Shown: positions 47,401-64,000 of the stretch, piece after piece
Layout: each line of letters starts with the position of its first letter
Position numbering within the stretch: the first letter of the stretch is position 1
Assembly (NCBI GenBank): GCA_000708835.1
Contig: DF237035.1
Coordinates: 156,263-220,262 of the forward strand
From: Klebsormidium nitens
Lineage: Eukaryota; Streptophyta; Klebsormidiophyceae; Klebsormidiales; Klebsormidiaceae
DNA: 64,000 bases
Reading direction: 5' to 3'
The notes under the pieces: generated by a model
What the model was told of the DNA's origin: nothing
Database searches by the model: none
The model's input: the letters and a program-made list of their open reading frames with translations, nothing else
Translations under genes and position numbers: made by a program

Positions 47401-50400
47401 TCGGCTCGAATTTGGAACCTGGTTCTACCCGGTGCATGAATCTGCTGAGCTTCCAGGTGATCCATAAGACACCAGTTTCGCATTCACGTCTAACTGTTTG
47501 TGTGCCATGTCACCGAAGCGACTGGAACTATTCTGTAAAGCGAGCACCAATGGAACACTTCCTTAACAGCTAGGGGTTACAGTGTTTGCGGAACCCCACA
47601 AACGCGCGTTCTCGTGATCTGAACAACAAAGCAAAAGGAAAGAGGGAAAGAAAGAAGTCGCGCATACCTGCAGCAAAGTAGCCCTCCTCTCAAGCGCCGC
47701 CTGGATGGCCTTGGCCCCCGCGAGCTGCGCGGTCAACGTAACGAGGCGCTGCTCCCGTTCCGCCTCACTTCCGCTGTGCAGCGTTTCCACCGTCTCCATG
47801 AGCACCGTCACCTGGAGACCCTTCTCGTCGGCCACCGAAGCCGCCTGCTCCGCTGCCCGCCGCAGGGCCTGCACGTGCGAGCAGTAATTGCGGTCAGCAG
47901 GCGCCTGTTGAGCTTTTCGACACGCAAATTCAGCAGAACCTTTACAGCAGCTTGTATGACGTAATAGGTAGAATGCCTCTGGACCTTTAAGACAAGCCAG
48001 AAGGTAATCGTCATTGGAGTGCTGGCTTTACGGCAGTCATTCGTCCGTGCACAGAGTCCGGACTACTTTACCTTCCTTGAGGCGTCGTTTCAAAAGTTCG
48101 TCAAAGGCACCGACAACCAGCTCACAGCCTCCAGATCCGTACGACGTTCTTTAGTCATCCCTCTTATAAGCAGTTAAATGATACTTTTTGTTTCAGTGGC
48201 ACCTACATGTTTCAGGACCCAACCGCAGTCATTTTCCAGAATTCGCGCTCACGCCAATGAGAATGTCTCACCAGTGCCTCTTCCTGGAGCTTCCGCACTG
48301 CGTCCTCTTTGGCCGCCACCCGCTTCTCCGCGGCCCCCTTGCCGGTCTCCGCTGCGGCACGTGCCCTCTCCGTCTCCGCTCTCGCGGCCTGCAGCTCCTC
48401 GCCCAGCTGCCGCGCCTCCATTCCGGCCACGGCCGCCTTCCGCTGCAGAAAGGAACGGAGAAGTAAGTGCTTGCGTCGACCGGCAACAAGTGAGAGATGA
48501 TCTGCGCTTACAGAAGGGAGCGGGGGGCAATCACTCAGTGGAAGGCTCCAGAACTCAAATGCAAAATGGACCTGTTGAAGGAGTGTATGTTGCGTGTCCA
48601 AACAGAGAGGCTGGAGCCACTATGCAAAATCTGGTCCACGCCACTCCTCCGTCTTATGTCAGAACAGTTCGCACGTCGCTACTGCTGGGGCAGAAGAAGA
48701 AAATTGTGGCAACCGACGCGTTCCAGAACAGTCGGTATGCGTCTGGGGCAATATTGCCTGACGGCTTGCGTGTCACATTATCCATCAAGCTTGTCAAATG
48801 TTTGCGCCGGGTCAAAGTGTCACACAGCCCGCTCAGATCTGCCATGGTCCAGAGCGCACTTGAGGAAAACTCTCTTCCCTCAAAACAGGCTGCCCGCTCA
48901 CCTCTGCTTCTGCGGCCCTGCGCGTGGCGCTCCCCACTTCCGCCGCATGCGCCGCCGCGGCCGCGAGCGCGCGCCGCGCGGCCGCCTCCTTGTGGTCCAG
49001 CCACTTGCGCTCGCGCTGCGCCACGCCCGCCGTCGCGGCCGCCAGCTCGCGCTCCAGGTCCGTCAGCTGAATGCGCAGCCGATCCACCTGCAGCAAGCGA
49101 CGCAATTTGAGGTTATTCTCCTTGCTATCAGACAGAGTTCTCGAAGGTGGCGCCAAACCCAAGTATAGGTGTACCAGATTGACCGAGACCACTGACTAAA
49201 CGGTTGTGCTTCTCAAAGATTGAATCCTCCGCTGGAGCTAGGAAGACGCTAACTGCTTGAGATCGGGGTCCTTTCGAAGCATTTCTTGTTAGTGCCCAGT
49301 CCAAGGTTGACAAGTCAGTTATTCCAAACGTCTTCTGCAACGGTATCAAAAAACTTCCCCCTACTTAGTTTTGGTTATTCGGACGTCATGTTTCCTGCAA
49401 CGGAGTGGCTGTAACTCCTCATATTCAAAATGAGCACCGGGATGATCGGGGCCACATTGACACAGTTTTCATCCATGGGGAGAACCTGCCAGGTAGCGCA
49501 ATCCAACAGCAACCCCGGGAGCCCAGACATGCTTCCTCGAGCCGAGCTGATCGACATCCACAGCTCGAGCATCTTGCGCTGAAAGAGGGACGGGCAGACT
49601 CGTGTCGGCTTAAGTGACCAGGACGTGCGTATCCGGGGCTTTTGTTCGCAACGTGTCAGAAATGCGGAGATGCAGTTACAGCTGAGAAGGTACTGGAGCC
49701 TCAAAGGCGTCCCCAGTCTCGACAGATGGGTAATGTGTAGATCATCGCCCCCTCTGACATGGAGTGTCAGTTGCTGCTCCTGTCGTCCTCATTATATTTG
49801 ACCATGGCAGAACAAAGATGTGTCCTGTAGTCCAGAGTTGCTAGTTTCCTGTCACCAGACCCTCCAGCTGACGGTACCAGGACCGTTGCAAAACTCACTC
49901 ATGCAAACGGCGAAGCCCTGGAGGAACTCAAAAGACGAGCAAACAGAATCTTTACAGGCAGACAAAACCAAAGGCCTCCGTGAAGGAATTGTGTAGGAAC
50001 GCTCACCTCTACCTGAAGCAGAGCGTTTTTGGCCAGAGCTTGGTCCCCATCCATCCGCCGCCCCCCTTCCGTCCGCTCTAGTTGCAGCCTCTCCTGCAGT
50101 TGCTCCACCTTCGCCTCCAACTCCCGCGCCGCCCGCTCCGCCGCCTCCGCCCGCGCTACCAAACCCTCTGCCGCTTCTCCCTTCCGCAACCCGCTCTTCC
50201 CGCCTCTAGTTCGCGTCCCGTTATCCTCGACTTCGGAGGGTGCCCGCACAGGCGCCCGTTGGGGGCTCTTTCTAGTACCCAAACCCCCCCGGCTCATGAG
50301 CGTGCCGTAACTAGTTCGTCCCCGGGGGGAGATTGGGGGTTCTTCTGTACCCCCCACGGCGAATTGAGGGCCGTTCGGCCGGGCGCTTCGCGGCTCGGGG

Positions 50401-53400
50401 GGCAAGTCGGCGGCGTCTGAGGCACGGGGTTCTGTGGGCGATATTTCTGGGAAGGTGTTGCCGGGGGGTGCAAAAGTGGGTCGTGGCGCAGCGTGCAGTT
50501 GGGCTGTGAGGGTCTGGATGCGATCCATTTGTTGGCTCAGCTGCAGATAACAATCAACAAATGCTGTTAGTACAAATAGTGACAAGTATGAAGCCAAGGT
50601 TTCTCATGTCGGAGACAGTCGGACATGTGAACGCAGCTACTCCGAGCTTGGTTGCCGCACGTTTCATTGGGATCGGCTGACCGTCTCTGAGTGGGACAAA
50701 TGAACTGGTCTATACCGTCTACATTCCGGAACCGGAATCAGGTCCTACTGTATCACGTCTGCCTAATCAGTCACGTCCCGGCACCAGTGTAGTGTGCCGT
50801 CCGTCCTGAATCAAACGCAGATGTTCGCAAGGTGCGCAAGACCTTTCGCAGGCTTTAGTAACCAGGACCAAAATATTTTAAAGCATGCGTGTCCGAATGC
50901 CTCAGAGACGATCATTCAATCAAGCGAACGACCTTACAAAGAAACGCGACATCAAAAACGCGCTGGAAAACAAGAGTGAGTATAAGATGCTCCGAAAGGT
51001 CGTCGTATGCTTGCCCTCACCATCTCCTCTAGCTGCTGCACCAGGTCGTCTTTCGCGCTCAGGGCAGCCTCCGCCTCCGCAAGCGCGCGCCGCCAGCTGG
51101 CAGGCTCTGATACGCTCGCTGCTGCCTCCTGCTGCAATCGCATACGAGGGCGATAGTCAGCACGCAGAAGATTTATGATCGTGGGATCCCATATCCGTCA
51201 ACTTAGAAAATCAAAGACAGAATCAAGTCGCGGAACGAGGAAAATCAGGAGCCTTGCAGTCGATGAGAGTAGGAGAAGAACCACAAACATTGCAAACTCG
51301 ATTCGCTCGGGAATCTGTGCGCATTGACCAGGGACGCCACGAGCCTCCAAATACTAAAACACTGGCTGACGGGGGCCCTCTAGCCCTTCGTAGGACCGTA
51401 CGGAAAGGCCAGGACGCCTGACATGCACAAATTAACCCGTTTGTGTCTTAGACTTACGACCGTGCCAACCATGCAAACGGTGCGCATCGTCCAGAACGAG
51501 ATGAGCGCCAAACCCTTTTGGCCAGGCGAATATGTCAGACAAACAACCAAGCGGACAGCATCAGCGCACCTCGGAGATGCGAGCCGTCGCGCGGTGCGCT
51601 TGTTGCTCCGCCTGGCGCGCCGCCTGCAGCTGGGCCGTCAGCGCCTCGTTCGCCTGGCTCAGATCGTCCAGCCGAGCCTCTTGCTCCTCCAGCCGGGCCT
51701 GCATGCGTCAGCATGACGGAGTTTGCTCTCTGCCCGCGCACGAGGCTTGGAAGGCAGCCCAGGAGACAGCATGGCGTCCCCCGTTTCAAAGCATTTTCAC
51801 GGCCAGCACAAGGTTTGTGGCATAACCGGGAAAGCGAAACACGCTTCTCAAAGACTCGATTCAAGGGCCACTCGTAAACATCGCTTGACGCTCATGGTTT
51901 GAGGTATGAACGGTCAAGTCCAAAGCGTGCAATCTGTTCAAGGTGCACATGCATCGCTTGAACATAATGTACCTCACGTACGAAGTCTTGGCCTCATAAA
52001 TAGTGACAACCAACCGGGAGCTTTGCCCATGCGCTTTTCTTACAGGAGCTTTTCGCACCCATTTCTTCCCGACCTGCAATTTCCAACCGCCCACCACCAT
52101 CTTCCCCTTTCTTCCGGCTCACCTGCAACGCAGCCCTGTCGTTCTCCGCCGCGTGCGCCCGCTTCTCCGCCGCATCCCGTTCTTCCCTCGCTTCGTCCAG
52201 CACGCGCTGCATTTCCTGCGCCTGAGAGAGCGCGCTTTCGCGCACCCCCTGGCGCCCCTCCAGCAGTTCCACGACGTGCGCCTCGCTCGCCTCTAGTTGC
52301 GCCCCCATCGCTTCCAAAGAGTTGCGCATCCCCTCTAGAGCGGAGCCTGCAGCCTCCATGTCGCGTTCGAGCGACGCTTGGGCGGCGTCCTTGGCAGCGA
52401 GGAGTGCCAGCATCTGGTCGAGGGTGGGGGGAGTTCTTGACCAGAGTTGGCGAATAAGGCTCGAATCTCTCTCTCACCCGCCGAATCTTTTGAGAACCAG
52501 TCATCGCAAGTTACTCTAGAGGCGGAAGCTGCATCCCATTTGGAGGATGTCTCTGAATGCGAGCATCTAAGGAAAGTCCCACTGATCAAGGTGCTATTAG
52601 TTAACCACAGCGGGACACGCTCATACACCTGATCGATCCGGAACCTGGGTTTGGACAATACCTATTCTATTGGGCTTCCATAGAACCGAAAAGTCACAAA
52701 AAACCCTCGCCCATTAGTGGTGCTCACCTTTTCTTCCCTGCTCGCTGCATGCGCCCGCTCGCGCACGCGCGCCGCCTCGGCAAGCGTCGTCGCGTCTGGC
52801 GTGGCCGCCTCGAGCATCTCCTGCAACTGCAGCAGCGTCGTCCGCTCTTCCTTCACCCCCGCCAGCTCAGCGGTCACTTCCCGCAGTCTCGCTCTCAGCT
52901 CATCATTGGCGCCCTCTGCCTCCCCGACCCGCTCCAACAGTTCCTCCACCGGAGGGGGATCCCCGCGGCCCCCGCGCGGCGCCAGCACTCGTGCTGTGCG
53001 GACCTCGAGTTGCGACTTGAGCGCCACTATGATCTCCTCCTTTTCCTGGAGCAACGCCTCTGCCGTGTTCCTGCTGTCTTGGGCTTCGGCCCCCGTCTCC
53101 TTACCAGAATGTGGTAGCCCGTTCTGTTCCTGCATGCCCCGCTGTCTCGGACTACTGGGAATGCTTGGTGGGGCTCTCGCGCGTGGGGGGGAGCACGAAG
53201 AGGGGGGCGAGTCCAGGCCCCCCAGAGAACGTTCTCGTTGTGAAACCGTAATGCCATGCTCACGAGCAGGGGACAGCGCACGCCCACTTCCCGGCATAGG
53301 CCCCAACCGGTGCGAGCCTGTTGCAGAAAACGCTCTCGGGTTTTCGTCTCCCCGCCCCTCGTTTGCCAGCCTCCTTGAAGTGCCCCCGGGCGATGGATGC

Positions 53401-54536
53401 CGCGTCTGCTCGAAACTCGTCCTCCGCTCTTCCTGGGGGGCATCAGAGTGGGGCACTTGCAGCCCCTCGCGCCGGTGGCGGTTTGTTTGGGTTCCCCCCC
53501 AGGGGGGCGTCACGGAGCGAGGGCGCCGTTCGTGAGGGGGGGAGAGAAGGCCCCCGTACTGAGAAGGGGGGTAAGGAGGGGGCGCGGGGGGCGCAAGGAA
53601 GAAGGTGGAGTAGAACTTGTGCTCGGAGAAAGACGACTTGACATGGAAGATATCTGCAGGATGCGAGCAGGGTTTTGGCATGGTGCCACCAGTGACAATC
53701 CGTCAGCCGTTGTCCTGATCCCAACACCATAGCGAATAATCTTTTACAACATTCTTTTCCTGAGCATCGACCACCGTCGACTTCTTGCACCACACATTTA
53801 GAGCATGAACTTATACTGTGCATTGTAGCTCTCATGGTCCCAAACAGGGCCTTGATGCTTGTACCTGAGAGCAAGTGACGGGTACTTTGTTAGACAGCTG
53901 GGCTAAAACTCACCTCTCTGGCCCACGGTCTCTGCTTTTCTGCGGTCAGCAAACTTGAGTACTTTGAGAGTGACCGCCAGAGACGCACTGGCGCCTGCCG
54001 CAAGAGTGAGGGAGGGGGGGGCCACCTGGCAGTGTTAATTGGGAAAAAGTGAACATCTGGGCTTATGTCTGGACATGCATTGCAACTCTGCCCCTTCACA
54101 GTGCCAACGTAGAAAAGGTAAACACCAAAGAGGAGAAGCCCCTACTGAGCTGGGATTACAGAAAAGCAGAAGAAGCACAACATGCAAGAGACTGTGGGCT
54201 GCAAGAAAGGGAGCAGGTTTTTGTCTGGACCAACGATAATACTCACCGAAAAGCGCTCGGAGCTGCCTGGCCGGATGGATATGGTGACGGCGATTGCCAA
54301 GTGGTTTGTCACCACCAATTCCTGAGTGTATGCCTGAGAACACCAAAAGAAAGGAGTGATCAAATAGACGTGGGCCAAATGAGAACAAATCAAAGGCAGT
54401 CTGTAAATGGGCACCAAAGCAGCCAGAGCTAGCAGAGATTGGTAATGAGATCTTGATGGCAGCTAGGTCAATGTACCTGATTCAGGAGGACGTCTTGGAA
54501 GACGAGCTCCGGTGGATCAAAAGACAAAAGGCCCAT
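32460..54536 (-). CDS. MSP-domain giant coiled-coil protein (~3,730 aa, 29 exons)
   Basis: Exons, high to low: 54536-54477, 54333-54247, 54025-53914, 53653-52728, 52413-52123, 51698-51570, 51131-51021, 50540-50007, 49087-48902, 48442-48272, 47868-47668, 47180-46882, 46516-45859, 45493-44924, 44452-44267, 43807-43580, 43205-42891, 42532-42335, 41965-41783, 41458-38429, 38147-37728, 37472-37269, 36839-36757, 36586-36371, 36016-35738, 35436-35063, 34432-34287, 33743-33304, 33018-32460. Every junction is GT-AG and in phase (21 phase 0, 2 phase 1, 5 phase 2). Residues 1-~108 form an MSP fold: LSFDPPELVFQDVLLN, ELVVTNHLAIAVTISI, ASASLAVTLKVLKFAD, FHVKSSFSEHKF. A Pro/Ser/Arg-rich linker follows, then heptad-rich coils almost to the end. 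The 1,010-codon exon is largely non-coil, with Q-T-D/E motifs. MSP domains bind partner peptides at membranes or the cytoskeleton; a scaffold role is inference. The exon starting 37472 has the weakest acceptor. A split into two genes cannot be excluded. Confidence 0.82.
34137..34206 (-). pseudogene. Decayed copy of an exon end in the MSP coiled-coil gene
   Basis: This intronic segment repeats the 3' half of the exon at 34432-34287, including WQQQAD-coding sequence and a GT donor, offset by 146 bases, which is about the length of that exon. An indel near the donor changes the exit phase. Skipping it gives an in-phase join of 34287 to 33743. It could be an alternative exon with a different frame. 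Confidence 0.65.
43990..44165. repeat. Intronic tandem duplication (~100-bp period) in the MSP gene
   Basis: CTATCGACCGTTCCTAT...ATTGACA...GGCATGA at about 44001 recurs as ATCAACCGTTCCTATCG...ATTGACA...GGCATGG at about 44099. Two short copies of AAAGGACACAT lie between. Confidence 0.6.
47190..47395. repeat. Intronic tandem duplication (~110-bp period) in the MSP gene
   Basis: ACGTCGACATTCGTAAC with CTCGCCCGAG (from about 47200) recurs as ACGTCAATATTCATAAC with CTCGACCCGAG (from about 47305). Each is followed by an AGCAGGCTT segment. Confidence 0.55.
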
Positions 54537-55245
54537 TTTGGACGTCATGGGAGCCAGATTTTCGCATGTTTCTTCATTGGACCGTCAACTGATGAGCTCC
54601 AAGCTCGGCCTCCATTCTACAAGCCCATGGTGGAGCTTTGGAGGCGATATCACAGAACACTATACTACTAGTAGTAGTAGTAGTAGCCCATATCGTTATG
54701 CATGAACAGCGAGCTCAAAATTAGGGTTTGCTGCTGGCCGAGCGCTGTTGCAGGACATCGGGGGTAAAACTGAACCGTTGAAACTGCCCGGGGGATCAAT
54801 CGCGCCCGATAATTGCGCTCTGATGCTTTCTTGGATGCTGATGTCATTACGATGTGAGAACCAATTGAAGCACCATACGAAGCAGGTTGATGACGCACTT
54901 TCAAACTTTCCCGCCAGCATTTGGGAGCCATTCAACAGCACTTGGCATCTGTTCAGGATTTAGCAATGCCAGTGAGCATTGTTTTGCCAGATCTCCATGG
55001 ACCGTCGGTAGTTCTACTACTAGCCTCTAGGACAAAGGAGCCCCACCTGGGCTTTCATCATTGAAAAGCTGTCCACAAGTTTGTATCTAGAAGGCTGCAG
55101 GATCAGGAAATGCTCCTGAACTTGGAGCTGCTCTTGTTCGCTCTCCATTTGATTGTGAAGAGTTGAGTACCAGAGAGGTATTCTGATCAGGTACGGCGGC
55201 ATTCAACCCGGCTGGGATTCCAAGGAAACAGGCTCCGCAAAGAGA
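54537..55245. promoter_or_regulatory. Divergent interval between the MSP gene and the RecQ gene
   Basis: These 709 bases separate two start codons facing apart. A TAG trinucleotide microsatellite (about 54667-54686) lies within. No TATA box or coding exon is clear. Confidence 0.45.
54667..54686. repeat. TAG/CTA trinucleotide microsatellite
   Basis: About six tandem copies of TAG lie in the intergenic interval upstream of both the giant gene and the helicase gene. Confidence 0.8.
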
Positions 55246-61471
<6,226 letters not shown>

Positions 61472-62377
61472 TGCAATAGAATTAGCACTCTACTCAAAAA
61501 ATTGTCTTACACACTGCCAGGGCATTCGCATTCTTCTGTAACACCTTCCCTGATCAAAGGGGCCACGATGCTGGTTTGTCTCCATGGTTGCATCGCAAAT
61601 CGGGTCCGGCGTGTCTTTTTATTTGGATAATCACTAGTGCATCTGCTCTTCCTACGATCATGGTCTGCCCATGATGCTTTCCTGCATGTACGATGAAGGT
61701 CCAGAGGTCACATGGCAGTCACATGCCTATTGCTCGTGCACTCGAAGCTAGCTATAACTGCTTCAAGACAACGCTTCTGGTGATTGAATCTGGATATCCA
61801 GTCTGCTTAAGCTGCAATCTCTAATTCGAGCTCATAATGTCTTCTGCATCGTGTTGACCACATATTCTTGAGACGCCATGTTGATTGAAAAGAAAATTCA
61901 TGTGCTTCTAGGCTAAGCATGCTCTAGGGCCGTATAGATCTAGGTATATAGGAATGCATGTGGCTTTAGACGACTGCGTCCATGCACTGCCGCACATGCC
62001 GGCAACGTTAGTAAAGTTTGTCAACAATAGCGGCAGCCCTCATTGATCATGTACAAGAACGTGCATGCGACATACTGAGCCATGCAGTCAAATTCCTACA
62101 ATGGAACATGATAGTATGGCCATGGCTGACCGTCTGGACATGTCTCGGAGCGAGCTAGCCAGCGATAGACTGCCGCCATGGCAGGCGACCCAAGTTATCT
62201 CTTGCACTTGTACGCCAAGCTGAGCATATCTGGGGCAAGTAGAACAAAGAGATCTTGCAGGATGCAATACTTGACTTAATCACGTCATACTCAGAAGGCC
62301 TTCATGGGTCTAAAATGGACTCCCTCAGGGGTTCAAGGGGCGCATTGCAAGTCAGTGCGCATATTCAGATCCTGATG
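61472..62377. other. Intergenic, convergent 3' ends, CATGCA-containing
   Basis: No gene is seen. Many GCATG/CATGC motifs occur between about 61670 and 62140. It separates the helicase stop codon from the small membrane-protein stop codon. Confidence 0.45.
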
Positions 62378-62772
62378 TTAAGATATGAGCGATGAGATTG
62401 TGTTCAAGAGAAACTTCACCACTGAGATCAAAATGGTCACTACCCCAACAACAACAACAACACCTGCAACAATGGTTAGCGGCGGCGGGCCTTGGCCTTT
62501 TTCAACAGACTTGATCTCCGGCTGCCTCTCCAGGGCCTTTTCCGAGTTTGTAACATCCCCAGAGTCTCCAGTTTGTTGAGAAGCTTGACACCAGAAGGTC
62601 AGATGCTGCGGTTGGCGCTTCTGGCTTGGTTTTGGAGATACGAGATGGGGCTTGAAGCTTTGTGTAGAAGATCTGCATTGAAGCAAGATTCATCTGGTGG
62701 CGCACTGCTTGAGAAGAAATTCGCCTAAGCTCACAGCAAAGTGGTGGCAGCCAGTATGGTTGGCAGCCTCAT
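62378..62772 (-). CDS. Small putative plastid protein with one C-terminal membrane segment
   Basis: Proposed exons are 62772-62735 and 62672-62378, joined in phase (CT|A) across a 62-base intron, which is unusually short; 110 residues. The C-terminal exon encodes a basic, S/Q-rich transit-like stretch, then a polar segment. It ends in a hydrophobic run (TIVAGVVVVVGVVTILISVV) close to the stop codon. The hydrophobic helix and its flanks look selected rather than random. The family is not recognised. The first exon is uncertain, and a different upstream exon is possible. Plastid targeting is inference. Confidence 0.45.
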
Positions 62773-64000
62773 ATCACAACTACGTGAGGACTTTCCTTCG
62801 TTTTTCCCCCCCTATTCAAGGGGCGTTGCTTCTGCCGACCCAATTGCAAAGGGAATCACGAAAACCAGAAAGACTTGAGCAGCAGCAAGCAGACGTCTTC
62901 TGATGACCAATGATTAGCTCAGAAAGCTTAGCAGATTCTTGACAGCAGTTAGCAATTTTAATGCCAATTAAGTGAATGAAGGTCCATTTCTCATGCGTTG
63001 ATACAGATGGAGCTTACAGCAGGCATGCCTCCGCATGTGTCAAAAATTGCTCACCTTCTCACAAACAATGCATAGGGGGCAGCCGCCCGCATTCCACTCC
63101 CAACGCAAGTGGGTATTGTGGAGCATTTATTGGTGAGATGTTGACGTGCACCTCGCGCAAATGCTGTATGTTGGCAGCCAGAAGGAACGTTTGTACAGGT
63201 TGCATTCGCCATTTTGAATTCTTCCTGATCGGTGCCCAAAATGAAGCGAAAAGCGCCTCCACCGCAAGCTGGAGCTGGCCTCCAGCTGTGCAGCTATCAG
63301 TATCATTGACATTAGCCAGCATTCGAATTATGCCCGGGCAGAGGGGCTGCTTTGGACTCCAAACGCCGGGAGAACGGAGAGGCGAGAAAAGTGGGAATAG
63401 GCAGATAAGGGAAGATAAGAGGGCAGACTAAGATAAGAGGCGGGGCAGACTGAAAGGAGGGAGAGATTTGGCTGCAAAGGGCGCATTTACACATAAAGTC
63501 TGTACATTTCGCAAGATAATGGAGTACTGCACATGTACACGGAATACGCGTACGTTTTGCAGTCGGAGAATGCATTAGGTGAACCCTTGAGCGGCGTGAA
63601 CCGTCGATGTCAATTGACGGTTTCAATCTGCTCTCAAATCCAACGCTCCTACCATTTCGGCCAATAACAAACCAACTCACAAAAGATGAATCACAAAATA
63701 CACACACAATACAAGAAGTGTGTAATAGTCACACAGGTACTATCGAAATCGAAGTCGAACATGCACATAGACAGACATGTATATGTGTAACGCATGTAAC
63801 GCTTTCGACAATTTGTATCGAAACATTCAAGCGATGGTTCACGCATGGCAAGAACACAGGAGATCGCCACGTGTCCTTTCGAGAGGTGCAAAAAATATTT
63901 CAATTATCAATCAAATTCCATAAAATTGTCCGGGGGCAAACCCTCACAATTGCAGGTAACCCTATCGTGGAGCTGCCATCTGGACACTTCGTCAAAGTGA
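62773..64000. other. Right end of window, no supported gene
   Basis: Open frames of 60-151 codons exist on both strands (for example 62976-63431 plus and 63312-63707 minus) but none shows a domain or credible splice structure. A gene may begin beyond the edge. Confidence 0.4.

Noticed and set aside
49375-49704. 109-codon minus-strand frame inside an intron of the giant gene
   Set aside because: It lacks heptads and in-phase splice sites; the flanking exons join cleanly without it.
52728-53681. ATG at 53681 as the start of the giant coiled-coil protein
   Set aside because: An acceptor at 53654 joins in phase to three upstream exons that complete an MSP domain, so the ATG lies in an intron.

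Overview
This is nuclear DNA from a photosynthetic eukaryote. All the supported genes are split by GT-AG introns, and most donors read GTGAG. Several proteins have plant-type features: a PIF-type bHLH factor, a UBC16-type E2, a Tat-targeted thylakoid-lumen TPR protein, a receptor-like cytoplasmic kinase and a RecQsim-like helicase. Compact introns, about 50% GC and divergent versions of land-plant families suggest an early-diverging streptophyte (a charophyte such as Klebsormidium, or a bryophyte). The exact species is inference. Gene models were built by hand from splice sites, reading phase and remembered family conservation. No database search was run.

Layout, left to right. 1-3790 (-): a glutathionyl-hydroquinone reductase, cut at its 3' end by the window edge. 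4713-7430 (+): a cytoplasmic receptor-like kinase of non-RD type. 7431-10291: non-coding, rich in CATGCA motifs. 10292-14139 (-): a PIF-type bHLH transcription factor with an unexplained frame change. 14143-18381: non-coding, with a MITE-like inverted repeat, GGTACC-rich sequence and telomere-like repeats. 18382-21963 (+): a UBC16/UBE2W-type E2. 24098-27312 (-) and 27700-31255 (+): a divergent pair, a lumenal TPR protein and hydroxyethylthiazole kinase (thiamin salvage). 32460-54536 (-): one 29-exon gene for a protein of about 3,730 residues, with an N-terminal Major Sperm Protein (MSP) domain followed by a very long coiled coil. 55246-61471 (+): a RecQ helicase, divergent from the giant gene. 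62378-62772 (-): a small putative plastid membrane protein. The rest, to 64000, has no supported gene.

The genes do not form one pathway. Two things stand out. First, the MSP plus giant coiled-coil architecture, whose largest exon also carries a cluster of Q-T-D/E motifs resembling dynein light chain LC8 sites. Second, a recurrent process in which a splice site and the adjoining piece of exon are tandemly copied into the neighbouring intron. It is seen independently in the E2, the thiazole kinase and the giant gene, and plain tandem duplications lie in at least four other introns.
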